Translations under genes and position numbers: made by a program
Shown here: positions 42,725 to 53,126 of the stretch, piece after piece
Position numbering within the stretch: position 1 is the first letter of the stretch
Layout of the letters: each line of letters starts with the position of its first letter
Notes under the pieces: generated by a model
Told to the model about the DNA's origin: nothing
The model's database searches: none
Seen by the model: only the letters and a program-made list of their open reading frames with translations
NCBI GenBank assembly: GCA_010015745.1
Contig: ML978165.1
Location: 310,001-374,000 of the forward strand
Direction: 5' to 3'
From: Setomelanomma holmii
Taxonomy: Eukaryota; Ascomycota; Dothideomycetes; Pleosporales; Phaeosphaeriaceae
DNA length: 64,000 nucleotides

Positions 42725-43693
42725 CTAGTTCGGAGAGTTCTGCCCAGCTCCATGACCACGACCCTTGCCAGCCGATGGTGACAATGGGGAATTTGGATCT
42801 TGACGAGGCGATGACGCGGTACCGCGACCACGTTGCGAGGAGCCTGAGCCACGTCCTCCAGAGCCAGGTCCACCCGAGCCTGAGGCAGGGTGGAGCGGAG
42901 AAGAGGTCATGCCCTCGCCGCGACGCGATGGTGTCGATGGAGCACCGCCGACGGACGATGTGGAGCCAGTGGCCTGGTGACCTCGGCGGCCGCCTGGGAA
43001 GCCAGAGCTGGGCGGAGAACCTGCAGCTATCAGTATAATTCTTCTTAATCAGAGGTAATTATCGACATACCACTCCCGCCGACAGACTCCGGACGGTCGA
43101 AAGGAGACGGATCCTGACCAACGAATTCTTCCTCGATGTCTACACCAGTCAGCAACGTTTCCTTTACCCCGACCGGGACCAACTAACCCTCGAAGATATT
43201 CTCCTCACCCGGCAACGGCTCATGTAGATCTACACGTGCCCGCTCCTCAGCGACGATCTCGTCGTACGGCCACTGGAATGGCTGGAACCCCTTACCAGAA
43301 GGCACGAGGTTGACACGAGCAGCAGCACGCGCACTCAGCTCCCAGACAGTGAAACCGGTCTCAGCGTCGAAAGGCGCCTCGCCCTCGGTGGTACGCCCCC
43401 AGCGGTTGGGAAGCGCGTTGGTGCGGCGATGCACCATGAATTGCTTCTGGTTGGTGTTCGCTCAGAGAGAGTCCGACCACCAGGCTGTCTGCGCAGACTT
43501 GCCGTCGCCGCGGACGAGTTTAGCCTTGCGACGAGGGGTCGATCTGAGAGAGGGTTAGTGCGCTGATGGGTTGGAGGAGCTGGCAGTGTACTTACGGGTT
43601 CTGCGGAGGTGAGTTGTGGCCTGGTCCTTTACCAGGACCGTGACCACCGGGGGGAGGAGGGGGAGGCGACGATGAGCCGATTGCTGCAGACAT
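42725..43693 (-). pseudogene. Unknown Pro/Ser/Gly-rich protein gene with a lone in-frame TGA (paralog of 45981-47020)
   Basis: Four exons (43596-43693, 43188-43543, 43071-43139 and 42725-43020) with good splice sites give 273 codons in one frame, broken only by TGA at codon 60 (43462-43464). The product would begin MSAAIGSSSPPPPPGGHGPG, continue with RGDGKSAQTAWWSDSL then stop, and resume with KQFMVHRRTNALPNRWGR and the block EPLPGEENIF just before an intron. It ends in a Ser/Gly/Arg-rich tail (GGRGSGSSQRGRGTASS). The paralog at 46-47 kb shares the N-terminus, GEEN-intron boundary, second intron and tail type. A single nonsense codon with all splice sites intact suggests a recent pseudogene, a sequencing error or readthrough. 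No signal peptide, membrane segment or known domain. Confidence 0.55.
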
Positions 43694-43825
43694 CTTGAGG
43701 TTTCGTGGAACGGTTTGCAACGTGTGGTACGGGTTCGGAGTCGCAGTGTGCTAAGTCGTGCCTCGACAATCGAACTCGTAGGTTGAGTACTCGAATTTTG
43801 CTCGAGGTTATAGTGTACTTAACAG

Positions 43826-43864
43826 TTTATATACGTAAAGGTTCTTGTGGGCAGCCGTTTGCAC
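43826..43864 (-). promoter_or_regulatory. Core promoter: TATA box and conserved upstream block (copy 1)
   Basis: On the minus strand a TATATAAA box (43826-43833) lies about 133 bases before the ATG at 43693. It is preceded by the block GTGCAAACGGCTGCCCAC (43847-43864). The same order and nearly the same sequence occur before the paralog at 47020. Confidence 0.6.
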
Positions 43865-44259
43865 GGCACGAAGCGAAGTCACCCTCTCCTTCCACTCTGC
43901 TTTCACAGCAAGTCGTGGAAAACGGGAAATCATGGTGAGTGAGAGACTGTCGTTTGTCGACGAAGTCTTTCCAAAGTAAGACTATCGATTGAAGACGAGC
44001 AAAATCATCGTCCCAGACGATTCCCTTGGAGGTAGATGGTTGATGGAGGGGGGGGATTTGATAAGATGCAATGTGGAAATGGGATGAGCCCCTCAGTGCA
44101 CCTCGTTGGCAGACATCTCAAGGTTAGAGAGGTAAGGAGAAGAGAACAACGGAGCTCTTCGTGGACTTATAAGAGCGTGCAAGGGCTTGCTCAATGTGTG
44201 GAGATGGCCACAAAGCAAGCTTGATTGACTGCACTTCTTTGGCGACAACTGCGGGCAAG

Positions 44260-44267
44260 CATGTTAG
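44260..44267. repeat. Target-site duplication CATGTTAG (left)
   Basis: An 8-bp direct repeat (9 bp if the following C is counted) flanking the hAT element; its partner lies at 45360-45367. Confidence 0.75.
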
Positions 44268-45359
44268 CAGACTTGCCAACAAACAAGCTGCTATCAAGCG
44301 CTTGGCTTGATAGGCTTGAATTGGCTTGGTTCCTCCAAATCAAGCTCCCCTATAGTAAATAGTAAGCCAAATCAAGCTGTGATGGAAGGCTTGCTTGATA
44401 GGATTGATAGGCTTGATAGCAGCGAGCATGTAAGCTCTAGGAGGATAGCTACTGGCTGTTTGGATGATGCTTTTGGTGTTGCAGTACAGGCAATCTCATG
44501 GTACTTTCCTAGTGTTGAGGACCATCTTGCAATTGACTTGCGCGCAGCGTGCGCGAAGGGCAAGCGAGTACTACGCTAAACTAGACCTCTCACCAGCTTA
44601 CTACGCTGCAACAATACTCCATCCGTACTACAAGCTGTACTGCGACTCTGCGTGGAGTGATAGGCCCGACTGGCTTGAGGCCAACAACCGCAATTTTCGC
44701 GCTTTGTGGGCGCAATATAACACCTCACCATACGTTGTGAGGCGTCCAAAGGTGCTCTCTAACGACATAGACGACGCGATTGATAGCCTTATTGGACCTA
44801 GCGCTCCGGCCGACAACAGCACAGAGGAGGATGAGTTTGATAGATAGAAGCGCAACGAGCCGCGCACTGAGAAGGGCACTGAACACGCAAACAACCCCAC
44901 TAAATACTAGGTAATAATGCGCGATCGCTATGCTAGCCTCAGCCAGCTTGCGCTTAACGTGCTCTCTATCGCAGCGTCGAGCTGTGAGTGTGAGCGCATG
45001 TTTAGCGAGCTTAGTGATCTCTTAGAGCCTCGCCGACGGACTATACAACCTCAATTATTTGCAGCGATACAGTGCGTGAGACGGTGGCGAAAAGTTAGCC
45101 TAGGCAACGACAATATTGTGCCAAAGGCAGCGTTAACAGATGCTGATCTGGGCGCTTTGTACGATATGAGCCCATGGGATGAATACTGCAACACCAAAGA
45201 TAATTAGGATAGAGGCTATCAAGCCTAACAAGCAAGCCTCAAACCAAGCTATTAAAATCCAGTTTGATAGCCCTCCCAAGCCAAGCGTAGTGATGTGCTA
45301 GCAAGCCTCAAGTCAAGCCGAAGCCCGTGGCTGGCTTGGCTTGTTTGTTGGCAAGTCTC
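44268..45359 (+). mobile_element. Internally deleted hAT-superfamily DNA transposon
   Basis: A 1092-bp element bounded by 21-bp terminal inverted repeats (left begins CAGACTTGCCAAC; right is its reverse complement with one mismatch, in the outermost base) and an 8-bp target-site duplication, as expected for hAT. Subterminal zones are crowded with CAAGCC/GGCTTG words in both orientations, typical of hAT transposase binding regions. Inside are remnants of transposase. LSPAYYAATILHPYYKLYCD followed by the WSDRPDW block lies in one frame ending at 44847, and the C-terminal hAT dimerisation region (LSIAASSCECERMFSELSDL, then LEPRRRTIQPQLFAAIQC) at 44917-45207. Stops separate the two parts, and the N-terminal DNA-binding BED region and most of the catalytic core are absent, so the copy is non-autonomous. 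Confidence 0.85.
44580..45207 (+). pseudogene. hAT transposase remnant (C-terminal part)
   Basis: Transposase-like sequence runs from about 44580 to 44847 and, after two in-frame stops (TAG at 44845 and another near 44908), resumes from 44917 to a TAA at 45205-45207. The second segment is the hAT C-terminal dimerisation domain, recognised by SSCECERMFSEL and the following LEPRRR. The preceding frame at 44307-44579 may represent a shifted scrap of more N-terminal sequence (VAVQAISWYFPSVEDHL is protein-like). The gene cannot produce active transposase. Confidence 0.75.
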
Positions 45360-45367
45360 CATGTTAG
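45360..45367. repeat. Target-site duplication CATGTTAG (right)
   Basis: Exact copy of the 8 bases at 44260-44267, directly after the right inverted repeat. Confidence 0.75.
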
Positions 45368-45980
45368 CAACCTCGCCATGATGGATTGCCCAATGAATCC
45401 GGTGAGAAGGAACCACAGGCCCCACACAAGCAGCATTACAAGCTATGTAATTAGTTGCTGTACGTAGGTTGTGAAACAGATTGCGTATGCAACCAGTGGA
45501 CTCGAACACCGCCTCGCAAAGGCAATCACTCACCCAAAAGAACGGAAGAAAGTTTATGGAATAATGGTGCGATCTGACCATGTCCATACCTTGGGCGACC
45601 TCGAGCCTAGCATCATGACTTTGAGCTTGGACATTCCAAGTCACTACAAGCGTTACAGTGAGTGTCTAAACAGCCTTGCTCGTTGCTTACTCTGATATGA
45701 ACACTTTGTGGTGAATACGTACACATGTTAGGTCATCAAGATTGCCAATGATAAACATTCCCGGATTGCAAGCTCTAATAGTCCGTGAGTATATCCGCTC
45801 GCACGCACAGCAAATCCTTGACGCCAAATAATGATCCGCAGTGGAGCGAAAACGTTTCATAGCTTCGAATCCGGAATGAATCACTTCATCGTCCGGATGC
45901 TCGCCTGCAGTCCTCCAAAGTCCAGACACTCCACAGTCATATAATGTTAGTCACTCAATCCTCGCCATCTCCATGCAGTA
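45368..45980. other. Intergenic region between the hAT element and the paralog
   Basis: About 610 bases with only short, unsupported open frames. The first about 15 bases continue the pre-insertion sequence shared with 47636-47650. Confidence 0.5.
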
Positions 45981-47020
45981 CTAGGCAGTGCTACCGCCAC
46001 CACCACCAGACGAGCGATTTCCAGATCCGAAGTCCCGTCCCTTGCCCCTTCCGCTCGAAGGTGACTTCATCACGTCCTCGAAGCTTTGGAAGTCCTTCGG
46101 GGAACGAGCGGAACCAGAGCCGCGGCTACCAGGACGCAGAGGCGATGACAGGTCGCTGCTGATACCGCGACGATGGGGAGTCGAGACTGTACCTGAGGCT
46201 TGTCGGGCGTGGCCGCTAGCGCCGGAAGCATGGCGAGGATGGCTGCCGAAAGCTGGACCAGGTGGAGGCGAGCGAGGAGAAATAGGCTGCGAGCGAGGTG
46301 GCGAGCGAACTGGTGAGCCGATGTTACCTGATCTTCCCATGCCGATCGAGCCACCGCCGATGGAAGAGGTGGGCGGTGGCCTGGTACGAAGTCAGTTTGG
46401 AAGACGAATAAAGAACGAAAGAGATATGGGCACTTACCGTAGCTTGACGCGCCCTCCGTGGTACCTGAGGAAACGACACTGCCGCTAAAGTCTGGCTCCT
46501 CGACGCCGGCGTTGTCAGCTCCTGTGATCTCGTCACCTCCCTACGCTAACACCACTTTTTGCTTGATTAACTTACCCATAACGTTCTCTTCACCTAAGAA
46601 GTTACCATGCACGGCGAAACCCTGCTCAACCTTGACCCTGCTCAACTTGACCCTCCTCTCGTCCTGGACGTAGAAAGCGGTGTTGGGCTGAACACCAGCC
46701 AGAGGTCTCAGGTTCCAGTTCGTCACTGGCTGGCCGTTGTGACTGTGAAAGACCTGCTGACCGCCCTGCGCATAATAACGCGCATCACTCTCGGTGGTGC
46801 AAACCCAGGGATCGAGACGAGATATAGGCCGAATGACGTACTGAGGCTGCTTGTTGGGATCGCGCTCGAGGTCATAGCTGTACTTGACCTTCTCTGTAGA
46901 AGAACCGTCGCCATTCGGAGGGATGTTGACCTTGGAGATGTTATGGCTAGGACCAAAGCCTTTGCCGGGGCCGCCACCAGGAGGAGGGGGAGGAGATGAT
47001 GAGCCGGTTGCTGAGGCCAT
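45981..47020 (-). CDS. Unknown Pro/Ser/Gly-rich protein (paralog of 42725-43693)
   Basis: Three exons (46576-47020, 46438-46521 and 45981-46327) give 291 residues. Intron 1 (54 nt) has a GTAAGT donor. Intron 2 (110 nt) uses the acceptor at GATCAG, which keeps the frame of the low-complexity tail; an upstream acceptor would lead into a different frame ending at 46070. The protein starts MASATGSSSPPPPPGGGPGK, has a core of about 130 residues (KYSYDLERDPNKQPQYVIRP, LDPWVCTTESDARYYAQGG) and the block FLGEENVMG at the first splice junction, matching GEENIF of the paralog. The tail is Ser/Pro/Gly-rich (SPVRSPPRSQPISPRSPPPG, then SSGRGKGRDFGSGNRSS). No signal peptide, membrane segment or known domain. 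Function unknown; the basic Gly/Arg tail would suit nucleic-acid binding, but this is speculation. Confidence 0.62.
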
Positions 47021-47179
47021 CGTGGGATCGGTATAGTTTTGTTGAACTTGAAGAGGGAGTGGATATACTCGGTGCAGTACGGAAGTGATGAGCGATCTCA
47101 GTGTTGCCAGCTATTGGTTGAAAGCTCGAGTTGATCAATCTTGTTCAAGTAGAACGCAGAGAGCAATTTTCGGCGGCGG

Positions 47180-47217
47180 TTTATATACCCAGAGGTTCGT
47201 GGGCAGTCCGTTTGCAC
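47180..47217 (-). promoter_or_regulatory. Core promoter: TATA box and conserved upstream block (copy 2)
   Basis: On the minus strand TATATAAA (47180-47187) lies about 160 bases before the ATG at 47020, preceded by GTGCAAACGGACTGCCCAC (47199-47217). It is nearly identical to the block upstream of the 43.7-kb paralog. Confidence 0.6.
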
Positions 47218-48156
47218 GGGAGGAAGCGAGGTCACTTCCTCATTCTCCGTTGCTTTCATTGCAAGATTCTTGCGTGAAAGGTTGGAAGTCATGGTGAGCG
47301 CAAGAATTTGGTTTGCCAAAAAGAACACTGACGGACAGAGAGGCGGCAGCAAGACTCGTAGAGCGTTCCCTCTGGTGAACTCCACAGGAAGGGATACTCA
47401 GGCATGACAGGATGGAGGAGAGAGGTGGGTGGATGGACCCCTGGGTGTACCTGGATGGCGGACATCCTGGTTCGAGGTAGCGAGGATACGAAAGGATGAG
47501 ATGGATGTAGAGTGGCATGGAGCTTTCGCTGCTCTTGTGAGGGCTTGGGGGGTGCTTGCTCCGTGTGGAGGTGGTGACCAAGCAAGCACGATTGGACTGC
47601 GCCTTCCGCACACCAAACTTGAGCAAGCACGCTAGCGACTCCGCCATGATCTCGAAGACGTCGGGCAAACTCGGTCCACATTGTAAGGCTTGCTGGACAA
47701 GTAGTAGAAGAAGTCACGCAAGTAGTTGCCCAGGTGCTTGTAGGCGTCCAGACAAATCGCGCCCACAGTTCAAAGGTGATGAACACTTCACCGCGTGATC
47801 ACACGAACAAGCACTTCTTACGGGACACTTCGCCATTCTTTCCTATAAAACCCAAAGTTCTTCCGACCAGACATCAGGCGTCATGCTAGTAGCTACGCAA
47901 TGCGTCCAAAGCAAGCCGCTATAACAGCACCAAGCCAAGCCAGATCCATTAAGTGAGTGACCATTACCTCTCCCGTAAATAAACGCCATGAGAAGTATCC
48001 AAAACAGACCCAAAATGGTTGCTCAAAATGATCGCGAAAGAGTGGAAATGACCATACCGCGCCCTGGTCAAGAGTTCAGATACAGCTTGCTTCTCTCGTT
48101 ACTGCTTGGGCTTGGAAGCGGACGTGGGGAATGCCGACCAAGGTAGGCGGTAGAGA
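47218..48156. other. Upstream region of the paralog and intergenic DNA
   Basis: The part up to about 47650 is diverged but alignable with 43860-44267 upstream of the other paralog, including the unoccupied insertion site at about 47623-47650. The remainder shows no gene. Confidence 0.5.
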
Positions 48157-50844
48157 TCAGAGATTAGAGTCCGACTCTTGCTGATTGGCGGAAGCCTGCT
48201 CAGCGAGAGCAGCGATACGCTCGGCGCATGAAGGACGCTATTGGCATCGTTAGTATCTGCACAATTGTGGTATGGCGACATGAAGGAGACCTACCACTCG
48301 AGTCGTGGTCATGATCCTAGCTTGCGTCACGTACTTTTCTGGAGTCCGTGGAGGACTTGGAGGAGAAGCTTCGTATTGCTTGAACTCGTAACTTGGATGC
48401 GCGTCGTAGATGATGACAGGCTCGTCGTGTTCCGGAGGCACATCGTCATACTGTTCGACATGATCAGAGACCTCAGTCTCTGCTGGAGTATCATGATTCG
48501 GAGCGTTGTCACCGTGTTCTTCGTCATGATCCGGAAATTCGGTAGTCAAAAGAGCGTCGTGGTCGTAAAATCCATGATTGGACGACGCTGGGCGAAGAAG
48601 TCGGACGTCGTGATGATCTGAAATCACGATGTCAGGATTCTCGACTTGAGGCGGGACCCTCATCTTTTCAGGACCATCGAAACCCTCCATATTGTAGCTT
48701 GAAGGCGCTTGACGAGTAAGAGTCCTATCAAGGTGATCATGTGTCATGCCGGGGTGTTCTTCGATATCCTCGGAACTATCGACTATCTCGCGTTTTCCAA
48801 GCTGCTGGCTAAGAGAGTAGCCTGGTGGGGACGAGTAGCTTGGTGGAGGCGAGTAGCTGCCCGGGTTGGACGCGAGTGGCGCTTCGTAAGGAGTTAGAGC
48901 ATCAAAGTCGTGGTCCGGCTCTTTGTCTTGATGGACTTCATCATGCTCCTGCTGTTGATCGTCGCGCGTCGGTTCGATCTCAGCGTGCGATGGCTTTTGG
49001 ACTTGCATTGGCTGCTCGTACTGCTGAGACTCTCCGATTGGACGGTGTTCTTCAACTTCATAGGTCTCTTCGGCATTGATTGGATCCTCGGCGTGATGAT
49101 GCTCTTCAACATGCTCAGGTTCCTCGGAATGAACAGATTCTTCGATGTGGGCAGGCTCTTCGAAGTGTTCAGCTTCCTCGTCGTGAGCAGGCTCTTTGAC
49201 GTGAACAGGCTCATCAATGTGATTTGGCTCCTCAGGCTTGGAACTAGGTTCATGGGCATGGTCTTCAGGCTTCGAAGCAGACTCTGCAACATACCCCTCA
49301 GTCTTAGGAGCTGGAGTCGTCTGTTGAGGCTTATCACCATCGCAATGACCAAAAGCACTTTGGCACCCGGTGCCACAGTACTCAGAGCCAATACCACAAA
49401 AGCCCCACTGCGAGCAGCAACTGCCGAAGCGAGATCCTGCGCAGTTAAAGCTAGGCATGCATCAGTGGAATGCTCATAATTGAGGAGAGAAGGGATGACA
49501 TACCCATTGTGAGAACCACAAAGACCATGTGGTGAGATCTCGGCTTCAGCTTTGTGAAAAAGGGTTGACTCGGATGGCTTTGGCGGAGCATCGTCTTGCT
49601 TATTTGGCTTGGGAGTAGGATGCTCCGGGTTGGTAGAAGAAAGATAGTCGGGAGATGGTGTTGGAGAGACATCGTCGTACTTGGTAGTCACAGTCTTCAA
49701 GGTCGAGCCTGGTGTTGGCTTGTGCTTGATATACTTGACTGTGGTAGTCTCGGCGATGCTAGTGTGGAGCGTAGATGGCAGAATTGTCGGGGTAGCCGAA
49801 GGCTTGGGTCCGTGTTCCTTAGTGATGCTGGTCTTGAAGCCAGAAGGTGCAGCAGGAGATAACTCTGGTCCTTGAGGCTTGAAGGCAGGGCAAGAACCAA
49901 AGCCAGGCTGGCAACCTGCGTCGCAGTGCTTTGCAGTATTGCCGCAGTATCTATAGACTGGATCAGCTTCCGTTGGCGATGTAGTTTATCTGACTTTACT
50001 CACCCATACTTGGAGCAGCATGTGCCCCAATGACTGTTTCCGCATGTGTAGCCAGTCGTACCACCGCAGGTCCCGTCGGACGATTCTGTCAGAGGTCCAG
50101 AAGGTATAGGCTGGGTAGATGGAAGAGCAGGCTTGGGCTGAGTCACTGGTGGTGGAACCCCGTCGAATGTCGGATCGCCCTTGGTCCTCAGTGCAGGTTG
50201 CTCCTTGCACCACTCTACAACGATATCAGCACCGGCGCCACAAGCGTACGTGGGCTCATTCGGCCAGGAACCGTGCCATAGGTAGGTGTTAAAGGGGTTG
50301 CATCCCTCCTTCACCGTGCAAGTAGCATATGGACACTTGTCGCGGGCGCCGCGGATGGACACCTCGACGCCACCGCCGATGAGTGGGCAGTACATTGGAT
50401 GTTCTGGGCCAACGGATCGATCACAGTTGATGACGCTGAGGTCGTACCAGAGCTTTTTCTGGCTGGGTGTCAGATTGTACTCGACTTGAATGATTCCAGC
50501 AGGCGCGGTTTGGTAGCGTGGTAGATCTCGCACTTTGAGGGCCGTTCCAGCCCCGTCAATTTGGCCGTTTCTCATGGGATGACTGTCACTTGACTGGGCT
50601 GGCACGGTGATACGTCCACTGTCGATGGCGTGAGGACTGTTCGCGATATTCGTCAGCGATGCGTATCTCAATAAGAAGGTGGCAGTAAATTGGAGGTTTT
50701 TGCTACTTACGAATTGCCTTTAGGAGGCACAATCCAATAGTAAATGTCGTAGGGACAGCGATTCTCAATAATGACGGTGTTGGCGGCAGCAGCTAACCCA
50801 GAAAGGATCGCCGCCGTTGTTCCATATAGAGTGGAAACCCGCAT
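48157..50844 (-). CDS. Secreted Bys1-type thaumatin-like protein with two CBM18 chitin-binding domains
   Basis: Five exons (50711-50844, 50004-50666, 49504-49950, 48295-49450 and 48157-48237) give 826 residues. A signal peptide (MRVSTLYGTTAAILSGLAAA) is followed by a Bys1/antigenic thaumatin-like domain to about residue 215 (NTVIIENRCPYDIYYWIVPP, LWYDLSVINCD). A Pro-rich linker leads to the first CBM18 (about 247-287; CGGTTGYTCG, HWGTCCSKYGYCG, HCDAGCQ), then a Thr/Pro-rich linker and a second CBM18 (about 410-451; FNCAG, FGSCCSQWGFCG, EYCGTGCQ), each with the usual eight Cys pattern. Beyond about 465 is a His/Glu/Pro-rich repeat (units like EEPAHIEE and SEEPEHVEE), then a Pro/Ser/Asp-rich tail. 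Such proteins bind fungal chitin at the wall. The long tail is unusual. No GPI signal is evident. Confidence 0.85.
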
Positions 50845-53126
50845 GTTTGGAGTTTAAAAGGAGGGAAAGTGATAAGACACTTGTTCAATGATTGGAGAGG
50901 TCACGAACTGCTCGATGTCAGCGAGAATGAAAGGCTGGTGTTAACGAGTCCATACAGGTATCGAGGTTGGCGAGAGGGCGTAGTAGCTCGTAAATTTCGT
51001 GATATTGATTGGTTGGCTATGGAATTGTTGGCTGAAGAGAGTGCGCGGAAGATCTTGTCGAGAAAGTGTAGGCTCTTGGTGTGCCGAGAGAGCGTGTTGT
51101 GTGCAGTCAGTCGTGCAGTAAGTATAGGCTGTGGTATTGGCGCTCAGCGTCTTGATTCCAGACGCACTGACTGTGATTGAACTGCTGTAGAAGCTTGATT
51201 GTTGCGAGGTTGCGTGCGGACCGTGTTGTCAGGAGAGTATAGGCTGTGGAGTTGTCGAGAGAGCGTATAAAACTTGGTCCGGCAAGAGAGCGACTGGAGA
51301 GATGAAGAGTCTCCGGTGGCAAGAGAGTGTGAGGACCTGATTCCCTGATGAGGGTGTAGGCTCTATGGATTGACAGATGAGCGTAACACAATCGGTAACC
51401 TTGATGAAAGCAATGGGCGGTAACGCCGTGAGAGTACGAAGTTGGATCAAAAAGAAAGACTGGTCGAAGGTATGACACGGGGGAAGTGGGATGACAAGGG
51501 ACGGCACGCTTTTATGCTGCTTATGCTGCCACAGTACTATGGCAATAACATCTCTCTACCGTGACAGCTTCCGGACTCGCGGAGCCGGAGTTGAACCATG
51601 GGCAGTTCCACGTCACTGCATGCATCTCATCATCATCATCTTCCTAGAGCAAACGTCTCGCTTCGCGTTCGAGGGCCGTGACTGTGTGAAAAGGGTGCTA
51701 CATGCAGCAGTAGCTCAACTTCGCTCCCAAACCTACATTTTGTAAGTCTCTTCGAGGAAGAAATTTACGTTGAATCACTTCAGCAATGCTTTGAAGAAAG
51801 GAGTATGTCAAACTGCATGTTCGCACAATGAGTCGATGAGGTCGTAGGTCTAGCAAGGGTCTTCCAAAAGCCTGTGTCAGGCTTAGACCCTTACAAGCCA
51901 GACTTTCCCAATGGCCTGGTCCGGGAAACATGTCAGTTCTGGGATCAAAGCTCATTTTCGCAAGGGTGCGGAGAAGAACAAGCATAATCAAATGTTCCCC
52001 ATACACTGTGATTTTGTGAGGTTGCGATATGATCATGAAGGAGTCGTTGCCCTGCTCCTATATATAAACCCTCGAATGTGACGGATATCGCCATTGCCGT
52101 TGAAGTCCATATGATCCCTTCCAATTATTCTTACGGAGTCTCAGCGGCGCCCCTCACAATTCAAAGTAACCTTGGCAGCTATTACCGTTCGGAAGCATTC
52201 TGCCCCTCATCGATCGCAGCAGATGGTGCTATGAAGCTCCGGCATACGACCGTGGAATTGCTATGTTGTAGTCCTGGTTGTCAAAGCAACGCTGTGGCCA
52301 AGACGGACTGTGTCAGGTCGTAATGTCCCCCATGACGGCATGACTCTTGCACTTGGACATGCAGGACTTCGTTTGTCACTGCATGGGATGGCCCAAGGAG
52401 AAGGGTAGGACGGACAATGGCTTGCTCTGCAACTCCGGAAACTTTGAGACAACTTGGACTCGTCAGTCTAAGTACGTGGAATTCGAATGGCTACTAAGAA
52501 TCTTCAATTCTGTGAGATGGGCGAGGCGTTTCAATCGCCATGAAGGCAGTCCCTTTGCTGGGCTGCATCGTCCCATCTATGCTCGAGTGTGCTTGCCCTT
52601 AAGGGTCAGGACGCTGTCAGTTTCTCGAAAACAGCGCTAGGTAGCTGACGTCAACGACGAGAGAAGCCGACAGACGGTCTTGGGTTGCTGTGACAAATAT
52701 GGCAGTTCGTGGTTATGGATGGACGAAGCCGTGGTTCAGGGATTTCGAAGCTGGAAATCCGAAGTGGGCATCTTGGCATGCAGCAACCAAACTGCAAGGC
52801 AGAAGCGATAAGGCGGGCAGGTACACCGAACGCGCGAAAAGTTTCAGTCACATCAAGCATGAAGTCACAGCAAGTGGCGATATGGTCTCCTCGACGCCGT
52901 GATTTTCAATCCTATGCCTGTCTATGAAAGGGTATGTAAGACATCGAGCAACGCAACCCGCAATTTGTTTCTCAATCTGAGGGCTTGATCATGACCGTGA
53001 ACTCCACCCATGCGGCTAAATCAAAAATTCTCGTTAATGAGACCCCACGACTGCCAGTGCTGCGGCACTTGCTTGACTTCAAGACACCCGATTGCCCCTC
53101 CTGCAGCAATCCCACTGAGAACGACT
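50845..53126. other. Long gene-free stretch with degenerate repeats upstream of the thaumatin/CBM18 gene
   Basis: About 2.3 kb between divergently arranged features without a credible gene. Between about 50960 and 51390 words such as GTATAGGCTGTGG and CGAGAGAGCGT recur in degenerate form. The rest shows short open frames only. Confidence 0.5.

Noticed and set aside
45687..45929. 80-codon minus-strand frame between the hAT element and the paralog
   Set aside because: Short, no splice partners, no similarity noticed to either paralog or to transposase.
46070..46354. Alternative frame for the last exon of the gene ending at 45981
   Set aside because: It would follow from the upstream acceptor at 46381, but the other frame gives the Ser/Pro/Gly tail matching the paralog, reached by the acceptor at 46328.
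48894..49700. 268-codon minus-strand frame crossing the thaumatin/CBM18 exons
   Set aside because: It matches the true frame only before 49504; beyond this it reads through the intron into a Lys/Arg/Ser-rich shadow frame.
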